Below are positions 1 through 9,116 of a DNA stretch of 64,000 nucleotides, one piece after another. Origin of the DNA: Psychrobacter sp. NZS113 (lineage in GTDB: Bacteria > Pseudomonadota > Gammaproteobacteria > Pseudomonadales > Moraxellaceae); contig NZ_JADYWL010000003.1 of assembly GCF_015864825.1 (NCBI RefSeq), forward strand, positions 62,001-126,000, given 5' to 3'. A program made the translations under genes and the position numbers. Within the stretch, counting starts at the first letter, position 1. Each line of letters begins with the position of its first letter. The notes below the pieces were generated by a model. That model was not told the origin of the DNA and did no database searches. It was given only the letters and a program-made list of their open reading frames with translations.

Positions 1-1058
1 TTTTTTCCGGTGCTGGGTTTTTAGATTTGGGTTTTGAAAAGGCTGGTTTTGAAGTTGTTTTTGTTAACGAAATCGACAAGTCTTTCATATCTGCTTATAA
101 GCATAGCCGTAATATTATGGAAATTCCACAGCCCAGATACGGCTATCATGTAGAGTCTATTGATGAGTTCTTACATGATAATGGTGAGCATTTACTGAAA
201 GAAAGTGTGAATAAAGAGAAAAAGACAGGCAAGCTAGTTGGCTTTATTGGCGGGCCTCCATGCCCTGATTTTTCAGTAGGCGGTAAAAATAAAGGAAAAG
301 ACGGTGAAAACGGTAAACTATCAAAATCGTATATAGATTGTATAAAAAAATTCCAACCGGATTGGTTCGTTTTTGAAAACGTAAAAGGCTTATGGCGTAC
401 TAAAAAACATAGAGAGTTTTATGACGGCTTAAAAACAGAACTCTTAGCTGAAGGTTATGTCTTACAAGATAGGCTCATTAACTCTCTAGAGTACGGCGTA
501 GCACAAGATAGAGATCGAATAATCCTTTTTGGCTGTAAGGCTGATCTTGTTAAAAACAAAAGCGCTTTTCCATGGGAAAGCCATATGAAATATTCTAAAG
601 AAGATATATCAAGTTACGATTGGCCTGATAGAAATCCATTCGAAAACCAACCTACTATACCGGCAGGAGTTCCAAAAGAACTAACAGTACAACATTGGTT
701 TGATAAGAATGATGTACCAAATCATCCAAATGCAGAAGCACATTTTACTCCTAGAGCTGGCCTAGCTAAATTCTTAGTTATAGACGAAGGTGATACTTCA
801 AAAAAATCTTACAAACGCTTGCACAGATTCAGATACTCACCAACAGCAGCGTACGGAAATAACGAAGTTCATTTACATCCTTTTAAAGCAAGAAGGCTAT
901 CAGCAGCAGAAGCTTTATCAATTCAATCTTTACCCAAAGAGTTTGAACTACCCCAAACTATGACTCTTAGCGCTATGTTTAAGACTATAGGTAATGGTGT
1001 ACCCTTCTTATTTTCATATGGTATCGCCTCAACTATAAAAGATTATTTGGATGAATAA
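1..1058 (+). CDS. DNA (cytosine-5) methyltransferase, 5' end outside window
   Basis: Methylates cytosine C5 in a specific DNA site, here probably protecting the host from the nuclease encoded just downstream. The reading frame is already open at base 3, where codons give FSGAGFLDLGFEKAGF, the SAM-binding motif I of C5 methyltransferases, so the TTG at 27 is not the start and only a few N-terminal residues are missing. Further motifs in order: IV with the catalytic Cys (GGPPCPDFS, near 250-276, with PD where most enzymes have QG or QP), VI (FENV, near 375), VIII (AQDRDR, near 502-519) and X (GNGVP, near 991-1005). About 350 residues, normal for the family. The stop lies 3 bases before the next gene, so the two are co-transcribed. 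Composition is AT-rich. Recognition sequence cannot be read from the sequence. Confidence 0.93.
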   Translation, partial: FSGAGFLDLGFEKAGFEVVFVNEIDKSFISAYKHSRNIMEIPQPRYGYHVESIDEFLHDNGEHLLKESVNKEKKTGKLVGFIGGPPCPDFSVGGKNKGKDGENGKLSKSYIDCIKKFQPDWFVFENVKGLWRTKKHREFYDGLKTELLAEGYVLQDRLINSLEYGVAQDRDRIILFGCKADLVKNKSAFPWESHMKYSKEDISSYDWPDRNPFENQPTIPAGVPKELTVQHWFDKNDVPNHPNAEAHFTPRAGLAKFLVIDEGDTSKKSYKRLHRFRYSPTAAYGNNEVHLHPFKARRLSAAEALSIQSLPKEFELPQTMTLSAMFKTIGNGVPFLFSYGIASTIKDYLDE

Positions 1059-1061
1059 ATC

Positions 1062-3194
1062 ATGCTGTCAGAAATAGAAAAAGGCCAAATAAAGCAATGG
1101 TTAGATAATTTAATAGGTAAAGAGCTTAATTATATCTCTAGATCTAAAACTGTCATTATTGAAAGTATTGACTGGGCTGATGGCGGTAGAATTAATGTAG
1201 CAAGAGATGAAGGTAGGATCACAATAAAGTGGGACCGCATTGAGTCTGTAATAAACAGATTAAAAGATGGGAATCCTATTCATGTAGATACTGTATTACG
1301 ATCTAGTGGTAATGATAGAACCATCATTGAGACAGTAATAGCAAGCCTGCCTCATGTAGGATATATGAAGCCTAATCAAGGTCGGAATAATTCTAGAAAT
1401 AAAGTATTACAGTGGATGGATGGTGAAATTCATCCACTAGGTGAGCTAATTGATGTAAGTGATGAAACGTATGCTCACTCATTGATCTCAGCTAATAATA
1501 CTACATCAGTTTTCTCGGAAAAAACAATCGGAAAATTTGTCTTTGAACTACTAGTATTTTTGACTAACAATCAACTTGAATCATCTCTCTTCCAATACTT
1601 AATAGAAAAAAACCCAAACTCAAGAAGCTATAATATTGAGCTCAATGGTCAGCGACTAACATCCATTTTTAAAAGATCAGATGAACCTATCCCTGAAAAC
1701 GAGCTAAAGCGAGGAGATAAATTACGTTTCTTTGCCGAACCTATCAAAGTAGGAACAGATTTATACTATCTATCTAATCAGTGGACAGATGGCACTGACT
1801 CTCGATTAGATATACAGACATTAGTTACCATATTTAATGAGCTATATGATGATTATAAAATCCTTAAAGAGAACGAATGTTATGTACTAATCCAAGTATC
1901 ACAAGAAGAGCAAAAATCTCTTCCTAACGATGTGACACCCCTATCCAAACCTTTCCTACTATTAGCTGGTATCTCCGGTACTGGTAAAACTCGTTTTGTC
2001 CGTGAGCAAGCCAAAGCCACAGGTAGCCTTAATGATACTTACTGCCTCACTTCCGTACGTCCTGACTGGCATGAACCTAGTGACATACTTGGTTATATAT
2101 CACGCTTAGGTAGAGATGGTAACGCCGAATACATCACCACTGATGTGCTGCAATTCATTGCCAAAGCATGGCGAGCAATTATCGATGCAGATCTTAAGCT
2201 AACAGTTAATGATGACTGTCGACTCACCGTAACTGGCAACAAAGACGAGCTTAATAAAGTGCGACCTTACTGGCTATGTTTGGATGAAATGAACTTAGCC
2301 CCTGTCGAGCAGTACTTTGCTGATTATCTATCCATTTTAGAAACTCGTGAGTGGCAATGGCATGATAATGACAGTTTTGATTATCGCTGCGACCCTCTTT
2401 TGAAGTCAGCGACTATTGACCAGCTAAAAGACAAAAATAAAAACGAGTTGCGTAATGCATTAGGTTTTGAAGATGGTAAATACGACAGAGAGTGGGAGTT
2501 ATTCTGTAAGCATGGTTTAAGTCTGCCGTTTAACTTAATCGTTGCAGGTACGGTTAATATGGATGAAACCACCCATGGATTCTCACGTAAGGTCATTGAC
2601 CGTGCTTTGAGTTTTGACTTTGGAGATTTTTTCCCCAATGAATTTGATGACTTCTTTGAACCGAAAGTCACTCATAACGCCTTGAGCTACCCTATTGACT
2701 CTCAAGCCACTATCGAGAACTTATCAGCAATAGATATAGATAGTAATGGCAGTAAGAGCGTTAATTTTCTAAAATCAATCAATAAAGTATTGGACAATAC
2801 CCCATTTAAACTGGCTTTTAGAGCGCTCAACGAGCTACTACTAGCTGTTATTAGCGCCCGACCTACGGATGAGCTGCAGCTACAAGCGGTTTGGGATGAC
2901 TTTATGATGTGTAAGGTATTGCCTCGTATTGAAGGCGATTACGACAAGTTAGCGCTTATAAATGAAGCCACTGTTAGCAATGAGGAATCATTACTCACAG
3001 AATTAGCTGTTATCTTACAGCAAGCGCTATCTGATATTTGGTCTACCACGAATGATACGAATAAACAGCGTCCTGACTTATATCGCAAAAATGCAGATGG
3101 TAGCATTTTGTCTATCAATTGTCGTAGCAAGGCTAAATTGGCTTGGATGCAGCAGCGCCTAGAGCGTTCAGGTTTCACCAGTTTTTGGCCTTAA
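1062..3194 (+). CDS. McrB-like AAA+ GTPase subunit of a restriction system
   Basis: Probable NTP-driven motor and recognition subunit of a restriction complex. The 710-residue protein has an N-terminal region of about 290 residues that I cannot assign, followed by an AAA+ module: Walker A GISGTGKT (near residue 305), Walker B LDEMNLAPVEQYFADYL (near 405) and a sensor-like stretch GTVNMDETTHGFSRKVIDRA (near 497-516). These are the signatures of the McrB/R1.LlaJI group, whose N-terminal domain usually reads the DNA site. It starts 3 bases after the methyltransferase and is followed 31 bases later by the nuclease gene. Composition changes inside the gene: sampled 60-base lines before about 1900 count 30-37% GC and those after about 1980 count 45%. 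GTP rather than ATP use is inferred from the family. Confidence 0.85.
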   Translation: MLSEIEKGQIKQWLDNLIGKELNYISRSKTVIIESIDWADGGRINVARDEGRITIKWDRIESVINRLKDGNPIHVDTVLRSSGNDRTIIETVIASLPHVGYMKPNQGRNNSRNKVLQWMDGEIHPLGELIDVSDETYAHSLISANNTTSVFSEKTIGKFVFELLVFLTNNQLESSLFQYLIEKNPNSRSYNIELNGQRLTSIFKRSDEPIPENELKRGDKLRFFAEPIKVGTDLYYLSNQWTDGTDSRLDIQTLVTIFNELYDDYKILKENECYVLIQVSQEEQKSLPNDVTPLSKPFLLLAGISGTGKTRFVREQAKATGSLNDTYCLTSVRPDWHEPSDILGYISRLGRDGNAEYITTDVLQFIAKAWRAIIDADLKLTVNDDCRLTVTGNKDELNKVRPYWLCLDEMNLAPVEQYFADYLSILETREWQWHDNDSFDYRCDPLLKSATIDQLKDKNKNELRNALGFEDGKYDREWELFCKHGLSLPFNLIVAGTVNMDETTHGFSRKVIDRALSFDFGDFFPNEFDDFFEPKVTHNALSYPIDSQATIENLSAIDIDSNGSKSVNFLKSINKVLDNTPFKLAFRALNELLLAVISARPTDELQLQAVWDDFMMCKVLPRIEGDYDKLALINEATVSNEESLLTELAVILQQALSDIWSTTNDTNKQRPDLYRKNADGSILSINCRSKAKLAWMQQRLERSGFTSFWP

Positions 3195-3225
3195 AAATAG
3201 ACATAGCTGAACGAATGGAGTGGTA

Positions 3226-5892
3226 ATGCCAGATCTATTAAGGATACAAACCGCTGATTTTGAGCTGTCGATTTGGTGTAACGATGTCAGCAAACGCCAA
3301 GCGACTTATGAGGCGACTTTGGCTAAACGCCGAGCTATCAGCAATCATAGTGCTGGGCAACCTATCATACGTTTCTCTCCGCCCTTAGCCATTACTGAAG
3401 CTACCTTTATGGATCAGCCCATAGAAATAAAAGGTATCTTCACTCATTCTGGATTGGTAGAAGCGCTTGAGTTGGGTGATTTTATTTTCTTTGAAAATAT
3501 CCAATACCACTTTGAATGGATTTTTTTGAATAATAAGCGCCTTGATGAAACTGGCGTAGATGAGTCTAATCAAGCAATTGGAAGCCAAGCTACGGACAGT
3601 AACAATAATATTAGTGACGTTGAGCAAGCTTATCTAACCCATCGTAGCCATTTAATTAATGAGAGCTTTCGATTTAGTCAGTCTCGCTCTCGAATGCCTG
3701 CGCATCTGACAGGCACTATCAATACCGCAAATAATGTCGGTTGGTTGCGCCTGCCCCTCAATTACGACAAATCAAACCAAACCTATAAAAGCAACATCGC
3801 CTTTGAAGTTTTGCCCACTAAGATGAGTCTACACGATGACTTGCCAGCGATGTATCAAGCGATTGATACCGTATTTCCGCTATGGCGCTTTAGTCTGGTC
3901 GAAAAAACTGAACAAGATAGCGCACAAACCAAACAACGCCATCAGTTCCCCCTACTTTGGCTCGCTAATTTTAGTCATTTACGTAACCAACTGACCCATG
4001 CACTAAAAGTCATTAGTCAAACACCGCATAGCCGCTTGCAATCTCATACTTCTTATAACAAAGCAGCACGGCTAAAAGGCAAACTACCTGCACGACTGGG
4101 AGCAAAAATAAAAGAAGACTTTGCGAATGGTCTTCATAAGCAGCGTTATCAGGTCACCAAAAAGCAGCTAAGTGTCGATACGCCAGAGAACCGCTTTATT
4201 AAAATGGTGGTCTCTACCGCTAAGAAACGACTGGCTGACTTTGAATATAAACTTAGGCAAAGCAATGCAGTGCCAGATAAGCAACGGCTATCTGATACAT
4301 TCTTAGATGAGCTGCATCAATGGCAACAACCGCTACAAAAAACGTTGAAACAAAGCTTTATGACTGATGTGGGTGATTATAATGGTCGCAACCGTGAATC
4401 ATTGGTATTGCAGCAAAAAGTCGGCTACAGCTCTGTATATCGCATTTGGCAAGATTTAAAGCTTTACCTAGATGTCTTTGACAACCAATCTAGCATCTCT
4501 ATGAAGTCTGTCGCAGAAATCTATGAAGTCTGGTGCTTTTTAACCCTCAGAAATATCTTGATAGATGAGTTGGGCTTTAAAGAAGTAGCTACCAGTAAGC
4601 AAGCGTTAAAGCTTAAAGACTTTTTTGAATATCAGCTCCAAGATGGCTTCGCTGGTGCATTTGAGTTTGAGCGTAATGATGGTATTACAGCAAGGCTAGC
4701 ACACGAACCACCATTTAATAAAACCACCAAAGACATTCGGACTTACTCGGTTAGCCAAAAGCCTGATATTGTCTTAGAAGTTATTCTGCCAAACAACAAA
4801 CGCTTTATTTGGTTATTCGATGCCAAATACCGTATTAAGACACTTAAAAGTCGCTATGATGACCTTGAACAAAATATTGATACTATGGATTTTGTGCCGG
4901 ATGATGCTATTAATCAAATGCACCGTTATCGTGATGCGCTGATTCGTATTGAACGAGATAAAAATGCTCTTAATGAAGAAGTCACCAATAAAGAAACAGC
5001 TAGAACTCAAAAAAGCCGTCCAATATTTGGTGCATTTGCGCTATACCCAGGTTATTTTGATCAAGTAAATACCAATAACCCTTATCTAAACTCCATTGAC
5101 GAAGTCAGTATCGGTGCATTTGCTCTATTACCAAGCCCCCTACAGCTGGACTCAAAAATCAGCAATGGACATTATTGGCTATTAGATTTTCTTCGCCAAC
5201 AGATTGGTACAGGCATCAGCACTCAATCTAATAATACCCAATCAACCACTATCGAGTTGATAAATAATAAGTTAAGAAAGAACGAGGTGAACAGCAAGGC
5301 TGTCGCTTATCAAGCTAATAACTATCAGGTTGATAAAGTTACTAAGCATAATCATCAGCTCGAAGAACGTTTGTATTTGCAAGAAGCCGCACGTATACCA
5401 TATTCAGGTATGGAGCAAATACTCTATCCAGATTTGACCTTGACCATTGCGCTAGCGCCAAAAGCAGGACGTCATAAAGAGTATATTGATGGTTTTGAAC
5501 ACAGTACCGCTCAGTGGTATCACTTACCTCAAACTACATTTTTAGATAAATACAAACAACATATCGTCAATGAAATACGCTATTTAGCCATTGCTACGAC
5601 CAATGATGCTCAGCCAACGAGTAAACAAATAAGCAAATTATGGCCAATTGCGAATGTTACTCTTGTCCCTAGAAGGGTGATAACTGCTGAACAAGCTGGT
5701 AAGAGCAGCGCTAATGATACGAAATTATACTACTTATTTAAGCTAGGCAAGCCTCTAACCATAAGAGATAAGATTGATAATGTACCCTTGCGTGATTTCA
5801 AAAACTCAATGAAGCTCACCACTCTAGAGCACTTACAACAAGCAGCCAATTTTAGTGAGCTTCAGACCGTCTATCAGCAAGCGTTAATCTAA
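3226..5892 (+). CDS. McrC-like DUF2357/PD-(D/E)XK nuclease subunit
   Basis: Predicted endonuclease of the same restriction system. The 888-residue protein resembles DUF2357-containing McrC-like proteins. A nuclease core is visible as KPDIVLE (near residue 512) followed after a short strand by WLFDAKYRI (near 528-536), which fits the D...(D/E)xK active site. The upstream part would be the region contacting the GTPase. A GTG at 3220 could start the frame, but GGAG at 3217-3220 sits 5 bases before the ATG at 3226, so I use that. The last third (after about residue 670) has no motif I recognise. No terminator is visible downstream. McrC proteins are usually about 350-450 residues, so this is a long version. 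The cleavage target is unknown and would follow the partner's N-terminal domain. Confidence 0.8.
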   Translation: MPDLLRIQTADFELSIWCNDVSKRQATYEATLAKRRAISNHSAGQPIIRFSPPLAITEATFMDQPIEIKGIFTHSGLVEALELGDFIFFENIQYHFEWIFLNNKRLDETGVDESNQAIGSQATDSNNNISDVEQAYLTHRSHLINESFRFSQSRSRMPAHLTGTINTANNVGWLRLPLNYDKSNQTYKSNIAFEVLPTKMSLHDDLPAMYQAIDTVFPLWRFSLVEKTEQDSAQTKQRHQFPLLWLANFSHLRNQLTHALKVISQTPHSRLQSHTSYNKAARLKGKLPARLGAKIKEDFANGLHKQRYQVTKKQLSVDTPENRFIKMVVSTAKKRLADFEYKLRQSNAVPDKQRLSDTFLDELHQWQQPLQKTLKQSFMTDVGDYNGRNRESLVLQQKVGYSSVYRIWQDLKLYLDVFDNQSSISMKSVAEIYEVWCFLTLRNILIDELGFKEVATSKQALKLKDFFEYQLQDGFAGAFEFERNDGITARLAHEPPFNKTTKDIRTYSVSQKPDIVLEVILPNNKRFIWLFDAKYRIKTLKSRYDDLEQNIDTMDFVPDDAINQMHRYRDALIRIERDKNALNEEVTNKETARTQKSRPIFGAFALYPGYFDQVNTNNPYLNSIDEVSIGAFALLPSPLQLDSKISNGHYWLLDFLRQQIGTGISTQSNNTQSTTIELINNKLRKNEVNSKAVAYQANNYQVDKVTKHNHQLEERLYLQEAARIPYSGMEQILYPDLTLTIALAPKAGRHKEYIDGFEHSTAQWYHLPQTTFLDKYKQHIVNEIRYLAIATTNDAQPTSKQISKLWPIANVTLVPRRVITAEQAGKSSANDTKLYYLFKLGKPLTIRDKIDNVPLRDFKNSMKLTTLEHLQQAANFSELQTVYQQALI

Positions 5893-6113
5893 CCAGCCAT
5901 AGACTCAAGTCTTACTTACAGACGGAATATAAAGATTCATATCATGTGCTTCAAACCCTTCGAATGAACAGCTAATTAACAATCCTTATCAAAAAAGCCC
6001 TTTAACTAATGCTTTTGACTTGGTATCTTGCCTCGCTATTCTTCTGTTACCAGAATTTTTACTCTACTATTGGCTAATCATTTTGCATTAGCACCTTCTT
6101 TGTATTGGATCTT

Positions 6114-7313
6114 ATGAAACACAACATTGAGGCGAGCTCTGATGCTCGCCGGACTCAGTATTTCCAAGTATTTTTGATGGGCGTCAGTGCCTTTATTATG
6201 AATACCACAGAATTCGTCCCCGTCGCCCTATTGAGCGACATTGCCCAAGACTTCTCTATCACTACAGCAGAGACTGGCTGGATGCTGACACTCTATGCTT
6301 GGATTGTCGCGGCCATGTCATTGCCACTGATGCTGCTGACCAGTCGTTTTGAGCGTAAACGTTTGCTCTTGGGGCTTTTTGCGGTGTTCATTGCCAGTCA
6401 CGTGCTATCCGTGTTTGCATGGAGTTTTGATGTACTGCTCATCAGCCGAGTCGGGATTGCTTTATCCCATGCGATATTTTGGTCAATCACGGCAGCGATC
6501 GCTATACGTGTCGCGCCTGAAGGTAGGAAAGCTCTGGCACTTAGCGTGCTTGCGACGGGCACCTCATTGGCGATGGTACTAGGTGTGCCTTTAGGGCGAT
6601 TAATTGGTCAATGGTTTGGTTGGCGTGCGACGTTTGGCGGTATTGGCGTGGTTGCTTTTATCGTATTTGTACTACAAGCGAGACTATTACCAACACTACC
6701 TAGCATGTTTGAAGGGTCTTTTAGAAAGATTCCAGAGCTGCTCAAAAACCCATTATTGGTCTGCTTATACTTGCTTATTCTGCTTGTTTTTACCGCACAC
6801 TATACAGCTTACTCTTATATCGAACCTTTCATGCGCCACGTTGGCTCAATCAGTGAAAACTCCGCAACGCTTGTATTACTGCTATTTGGTATAGCGGGGA
6901 TTATAGGCAGCGTGATATTTAGTCGTTGGGGCAATAGGTTCAATACCAGACTGATGCTGATATCGACGATACTGATGCTCGTGTCTATGCTTACGCTATT
7001 GCTAGCAGTGACATCCGTATGGGCGCTCAGCTTTATTGCTTTACTTTGGGGCGCGGCACTTATGCTGCTCATTATCTCAATGCAAGCCAAAGTCATTATG
7101 GTCGATGTCAATGCGCAAGACATGCTGATGTCGATGTTTTCCGGCATTATCAATTTGGGTATTGGCACTGGTGCGCTATTCGGTGGTTATGCCGTAACCC
7201 ATATTTCACTATCAAGTGTTGGATACGTCGGTGCAGCTATTGCCGTTGTAGCACTGCTACTGATGTTATTTATGATTAAGCGCTTTCCTGAATTGAGCAG
7301 AAGACTCGGCTAA
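6114..7313 (+). CDS. sotB: Sugar efflux MFS transporter, SotB-like
   Basis: Inner-membrane exporter of the major facilitator superfamily (DHA1 group), closely resembling E. coli SotB, which exports arabinose and other sugars. Recognisable stretches include NTTEFVPVALLSDIAQ, YAWIVAAMSLPLM, VFIASHVLS and HYTAYSYIEPF, spread over about 12 hydrophobic segments; 399 residues is the normal length. The frame could begin at a TTG at 6105, but the ATG at 6114 gives the usual short cytoplasmic N-terminus; the ribosome binding site is weak either way. It stands alone: 221 bases separate it from the restriction genes and a strong terminator follows at 7342-7374. The substrate in this organism is not certain, since DHA1 carriers are hard to assign by sequence. 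Confidence 0.85.
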   Translation: MKHNIEASSDARRTQYFQVFLMGVSAFIMNTTEFVPVALLSDIAQDFSITTAETGWMLTLYAWIVAAMSLPLMLLTSRFERKRLLLGLFAVFIASHVLSVFAWSFDVLLISRVGIALSHAIFWSITAAIAIRVAPEGRKALALSVLATGTSLAMVLGVPLGRLIGQWFGWRATFGGIGVVAFIVFVLQARLLPTLPSMFEGSFRKIPELLKNPLLVCLYLLILLVFTAHYTAYSYIEPFMRHVGSISENSATLVLLLFGIAGIIGSVIFSRWGNRFNTRLMLISTILMLVSMLTLLLAVTSVWALSFIALLWGAALMLLIISMQAKVIMVDVNAQDMLMSMFSGIINLGIGTGALFGGYAVTHISLSSVGYVGAAIAVVALLLMLFMIKRFPELSRRLG

Positions 7314-7341
7314 CTAAAAGACGATGTTAAAAATAGTAGTC

Positions 7342-7374
7342 AAAATGCCAGCCACGTAAGTGAGCTGGCATTTT
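7342..7374 (+). terminator. Rho-independent terminator after sotB
   Basis: Eleven-base perfect inverted repeat AAAATGCCAGC (7342-7352) and GCTGGCATTTT (7364-7374), followed by CTTT. It closes the sotB transcript. The rest of the gap 7314-7647 holds the promoter/operator described next and otherwise nothing I can assign. Confidence 0.85.
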
Positions 7375-7422
7375 CTTTAATGTTAACTACAGAATCATTT
7401 TAGCTATTTACTTAAACATCCA

Positions 7423-7451
7423 TTGAACGAACGTTCAGGTGAGGCTATACT
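7423..7451 (+). promoter_or_regulatory. Promoter with TetR-type palindromic operator, MFS gene
   Basis: TTGAAC (7423-7428), a 17-base spacer and TATACT (7446-7451) form a good sigma-70 promoter. Its -35 box lies inside a 14-bp palindrome TGAACGAACGTTCA (7424-7437: six-base arms, two-base centre). A protein bound there would block RNA polymerase. The same layout occurs at 9008-9036 in front of the first GST gene. A 197-base leader separates the -10 box from the MFS start codon at 7648. The likely binder is the TetR protein encoded at 11010, which is inference from proximity. Confidence 0.7.
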
Positions 7452-7647
7452 GATTTTTATTGGACATAAGTATGCTTAGACTATCAATATGGTTAGGCCA
7501 TAAACATAGTCAATGAAATACTGACAGGGATTAAGCACAAAAGGATGCGTGTGAAATGAATAATATTAAACACAAGGAAGTCGTTGCCTTCGGTCTAAAT
7601 ACAGCTACGATGGCTATTAAGAACTTTCGACTTGTTGGAGGTTCGTG

Positions 7648-8949
7648 ATGGCTGATGGAATGATTCAACAAGACAATCAAGATCAAGATCAAGATCAAGA
7701 TCAAGATCAAGAAAATCAGGATAGCACCGCGCCTCTTAAGCTGGACAAGTTACATTATGCTTGGATAGTCGCTGCGACAGGCTCTGTGGCAATGTTCTGT
7801 GGACTTGGGTTAGGACGATTCGCATTTGGCATGTTGCTACCATCCATGTCATCTTCTTTGGGATTAAATTACACTCAAAGTGGCATATTGGGATTCACCA
7901 ACCTGATAGGCTATCTCGTTGCAGTGCTTTTAAGTCCGTTCATTCTACCTCGTTTTGGTACTCGAGCTACGGCGACAGGCAGTCTGTTCTTGATCGCTGT
8001 CTCGATGCTCGGTATGGCTTTTACCACCAGTTTTCCTATACTCTGCGCACTCTATGTGCTGACGGGTATCGGTAGCGGCGGCGTGGTCTTACCGATGATG
8101 AGCGTCATGTCGCATTGGTTTTTCCCTTCGCACCGTGGGCTTGCTTTAGGACTGGTCATGGCTGGTCCTGGGTTTGGCATTATTCTATCAGGCTTTGTCG
8201 TACCCAAACTTTTACCCTTCTCTAATTTACTGTCTTGGCAGACTGGTTGGCTAATTTTTGCCGTTATCAACATTGTGGTGGCTTGTCTTACTTTTACGTT
8301 GATTCGAAATCATCCAGACGATGTCAGTCAAAACCCTTTTGGGCGCGCACCTACTCTGCCTGTGAAAAACAAGAAAAAGCTAGAACGCAGCAACATTAAA
8401 TTGCTCGTGCATCTAGGTATCATCTTCGCCATTTATGGTGCTACTTATATGGTTTACGTGACCTTTATCGTCACCAGCATGGTTGGCTCCTACCAATTGA
8501 GTGAAGCGACTGCGGGCGGTATTTGGGCATGGATTGGACTGCTTAGCATCTTCTCAGGTATGTTGTTTGGCTGGATTTCTGACCACATTGGCAGACGCCT
8601 TGGTCTCGCCTTAGCCTTTGTTTTCCTTGCGATTGCTTATCTCTTGGTCGGGCTAACTGATTGGCATTCAGGACTGTATTTGTCAATTATCCTGTTTGGC
8701 TTAGTGGTGTGGAGTATACCTGTCATTATGGCTGCCTCGGCGGGCGACTATTTCGGTCCTGCAGCGGCAGCAAGTGCACTTGCGGCACTGACTTTTGCCT
8801 TTTCAGGTGGACAGGCTCTCGGGCCAGTGGCAGCAGGCTATCTCGCAGAAGTTACTGGGGACTTTAGCATCAGTTATATGGTGTCTGGTATCGCGGCTTT
8901 TGTCGCGCTTGGACTTTCCCTTTTGTTACGTCCACAAAAATCAGCTTAA
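7648..8949 (+). CDS. MFS transporter with a QD-repeat N-terminus
   Basis: Twelve-segment major facilitator protein of 433 residues, inner membrane. Transmembrane segments begin near residue 34 (YAWIVAATGSVAMFCGLGLG); a typical inter-helix signature is FGWISDHIGRRLGLAL near residue 310. It resembles uncharacterised MFS carriers rather than any transporter with a known substrate. The ATG at 7648 is preceded by TTGGAGG at 7635-7641, six bases away, a better choice than the GTG at 7645. Residues 7-21 are a Gln-Asp run encoded by five exact copies of GATCAA (7681-7710). The gene sits under a promoter with a TGAACGnnCGTTCA operator shared with the downstream GST gene, suggesting export of an electrophile, its glutathione adduct or another toxic compound. 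Confidence 0.8.
   Translation: MADGMIQQDNQDQDQDQDQDQENQDSTAPLKLDKLHYAWIVAATGSVAMFCGLGLGRFAFGMLLPSMSSSLGLNYTQSGILGFTNLIGYLVAVLLSPFILPRFGTRATATGSLFLIAVSMLGMAFTTSFPILCALYVLTGIGSGGVVLPMMSVMSHWFFPSHRGLALGLVMAGPGFGIILSGFVVPKLLPFSNLLSWQTGWLIFAVINIVVACLTFTLIRNHPDDVSQNPFGRAPTLPVKNKKKLERSNIKLLVHLGIIFAIYGATYMVYVTFIVTSMVGSYQLSEATAGGIWAWIGLLSIFSGMLFGWISDHIGRRLGLALAFVFLAIAYLLVGLTDWHSGLYLSIILFGLVVWSIPVIMAASAGDYFGPAAAASALAALTFAFSGGQALGPVAAGYLAEVTGDFSISYMVSGIAAFVALGLSLLLRPQKSA
7675..7710 (+). repeat. In-frame GATCAA hexanucleotide repeat
   Basis: Five exact tandem copies of GATCAA (7681-7710) preceded by one variant copy AATCAA. Each unit adds Asp-Gln to the cytoplasmic N-terminus of the MFS protein. Because the unit is six bases, slippage changes protein length without changing frame. 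Confidence 0.9.
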
Positions 8950-9007
8950 CGAAAACCCTTTTTGCTCTTACTCTGAATCGTGAGATAACGAACTACTACA
9001 AATAAAC

Positions 9008-9036
9008 TTGAACGGTCGTTCATTTTTGTTTATAGT
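9008..9036 (+). promoter_or_regulatory. Promoter with TetR-type palindromic operator, GST operon
   Basis: TTGAAC (9008-9013), a 17-base spacer and TATAGT (9031-9036). The palindrome TGAACGGTCGTTCA (9009-9022) overlaps the -35 box exactly as at 7423-7451; only the two central bases differ (GT against AA). It precedes the GST gene by about 80 bases. Presumed joint control with the MFS gene. Confidence 0.72.
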
Positions 9037-9116
9037 GGCTCTGACAAAACGATATTTATATAACTTAAACCCGTTTAGACCTATAACCCCTACTTCAATA
9101 TCATAAGGATAAGATA

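Noticed and set aside
7681..7710. CRISPR-like or minisatellite array
   Set aside because: It is a six-base in-frame repeat in a coding region; no spacers, no cas genes.
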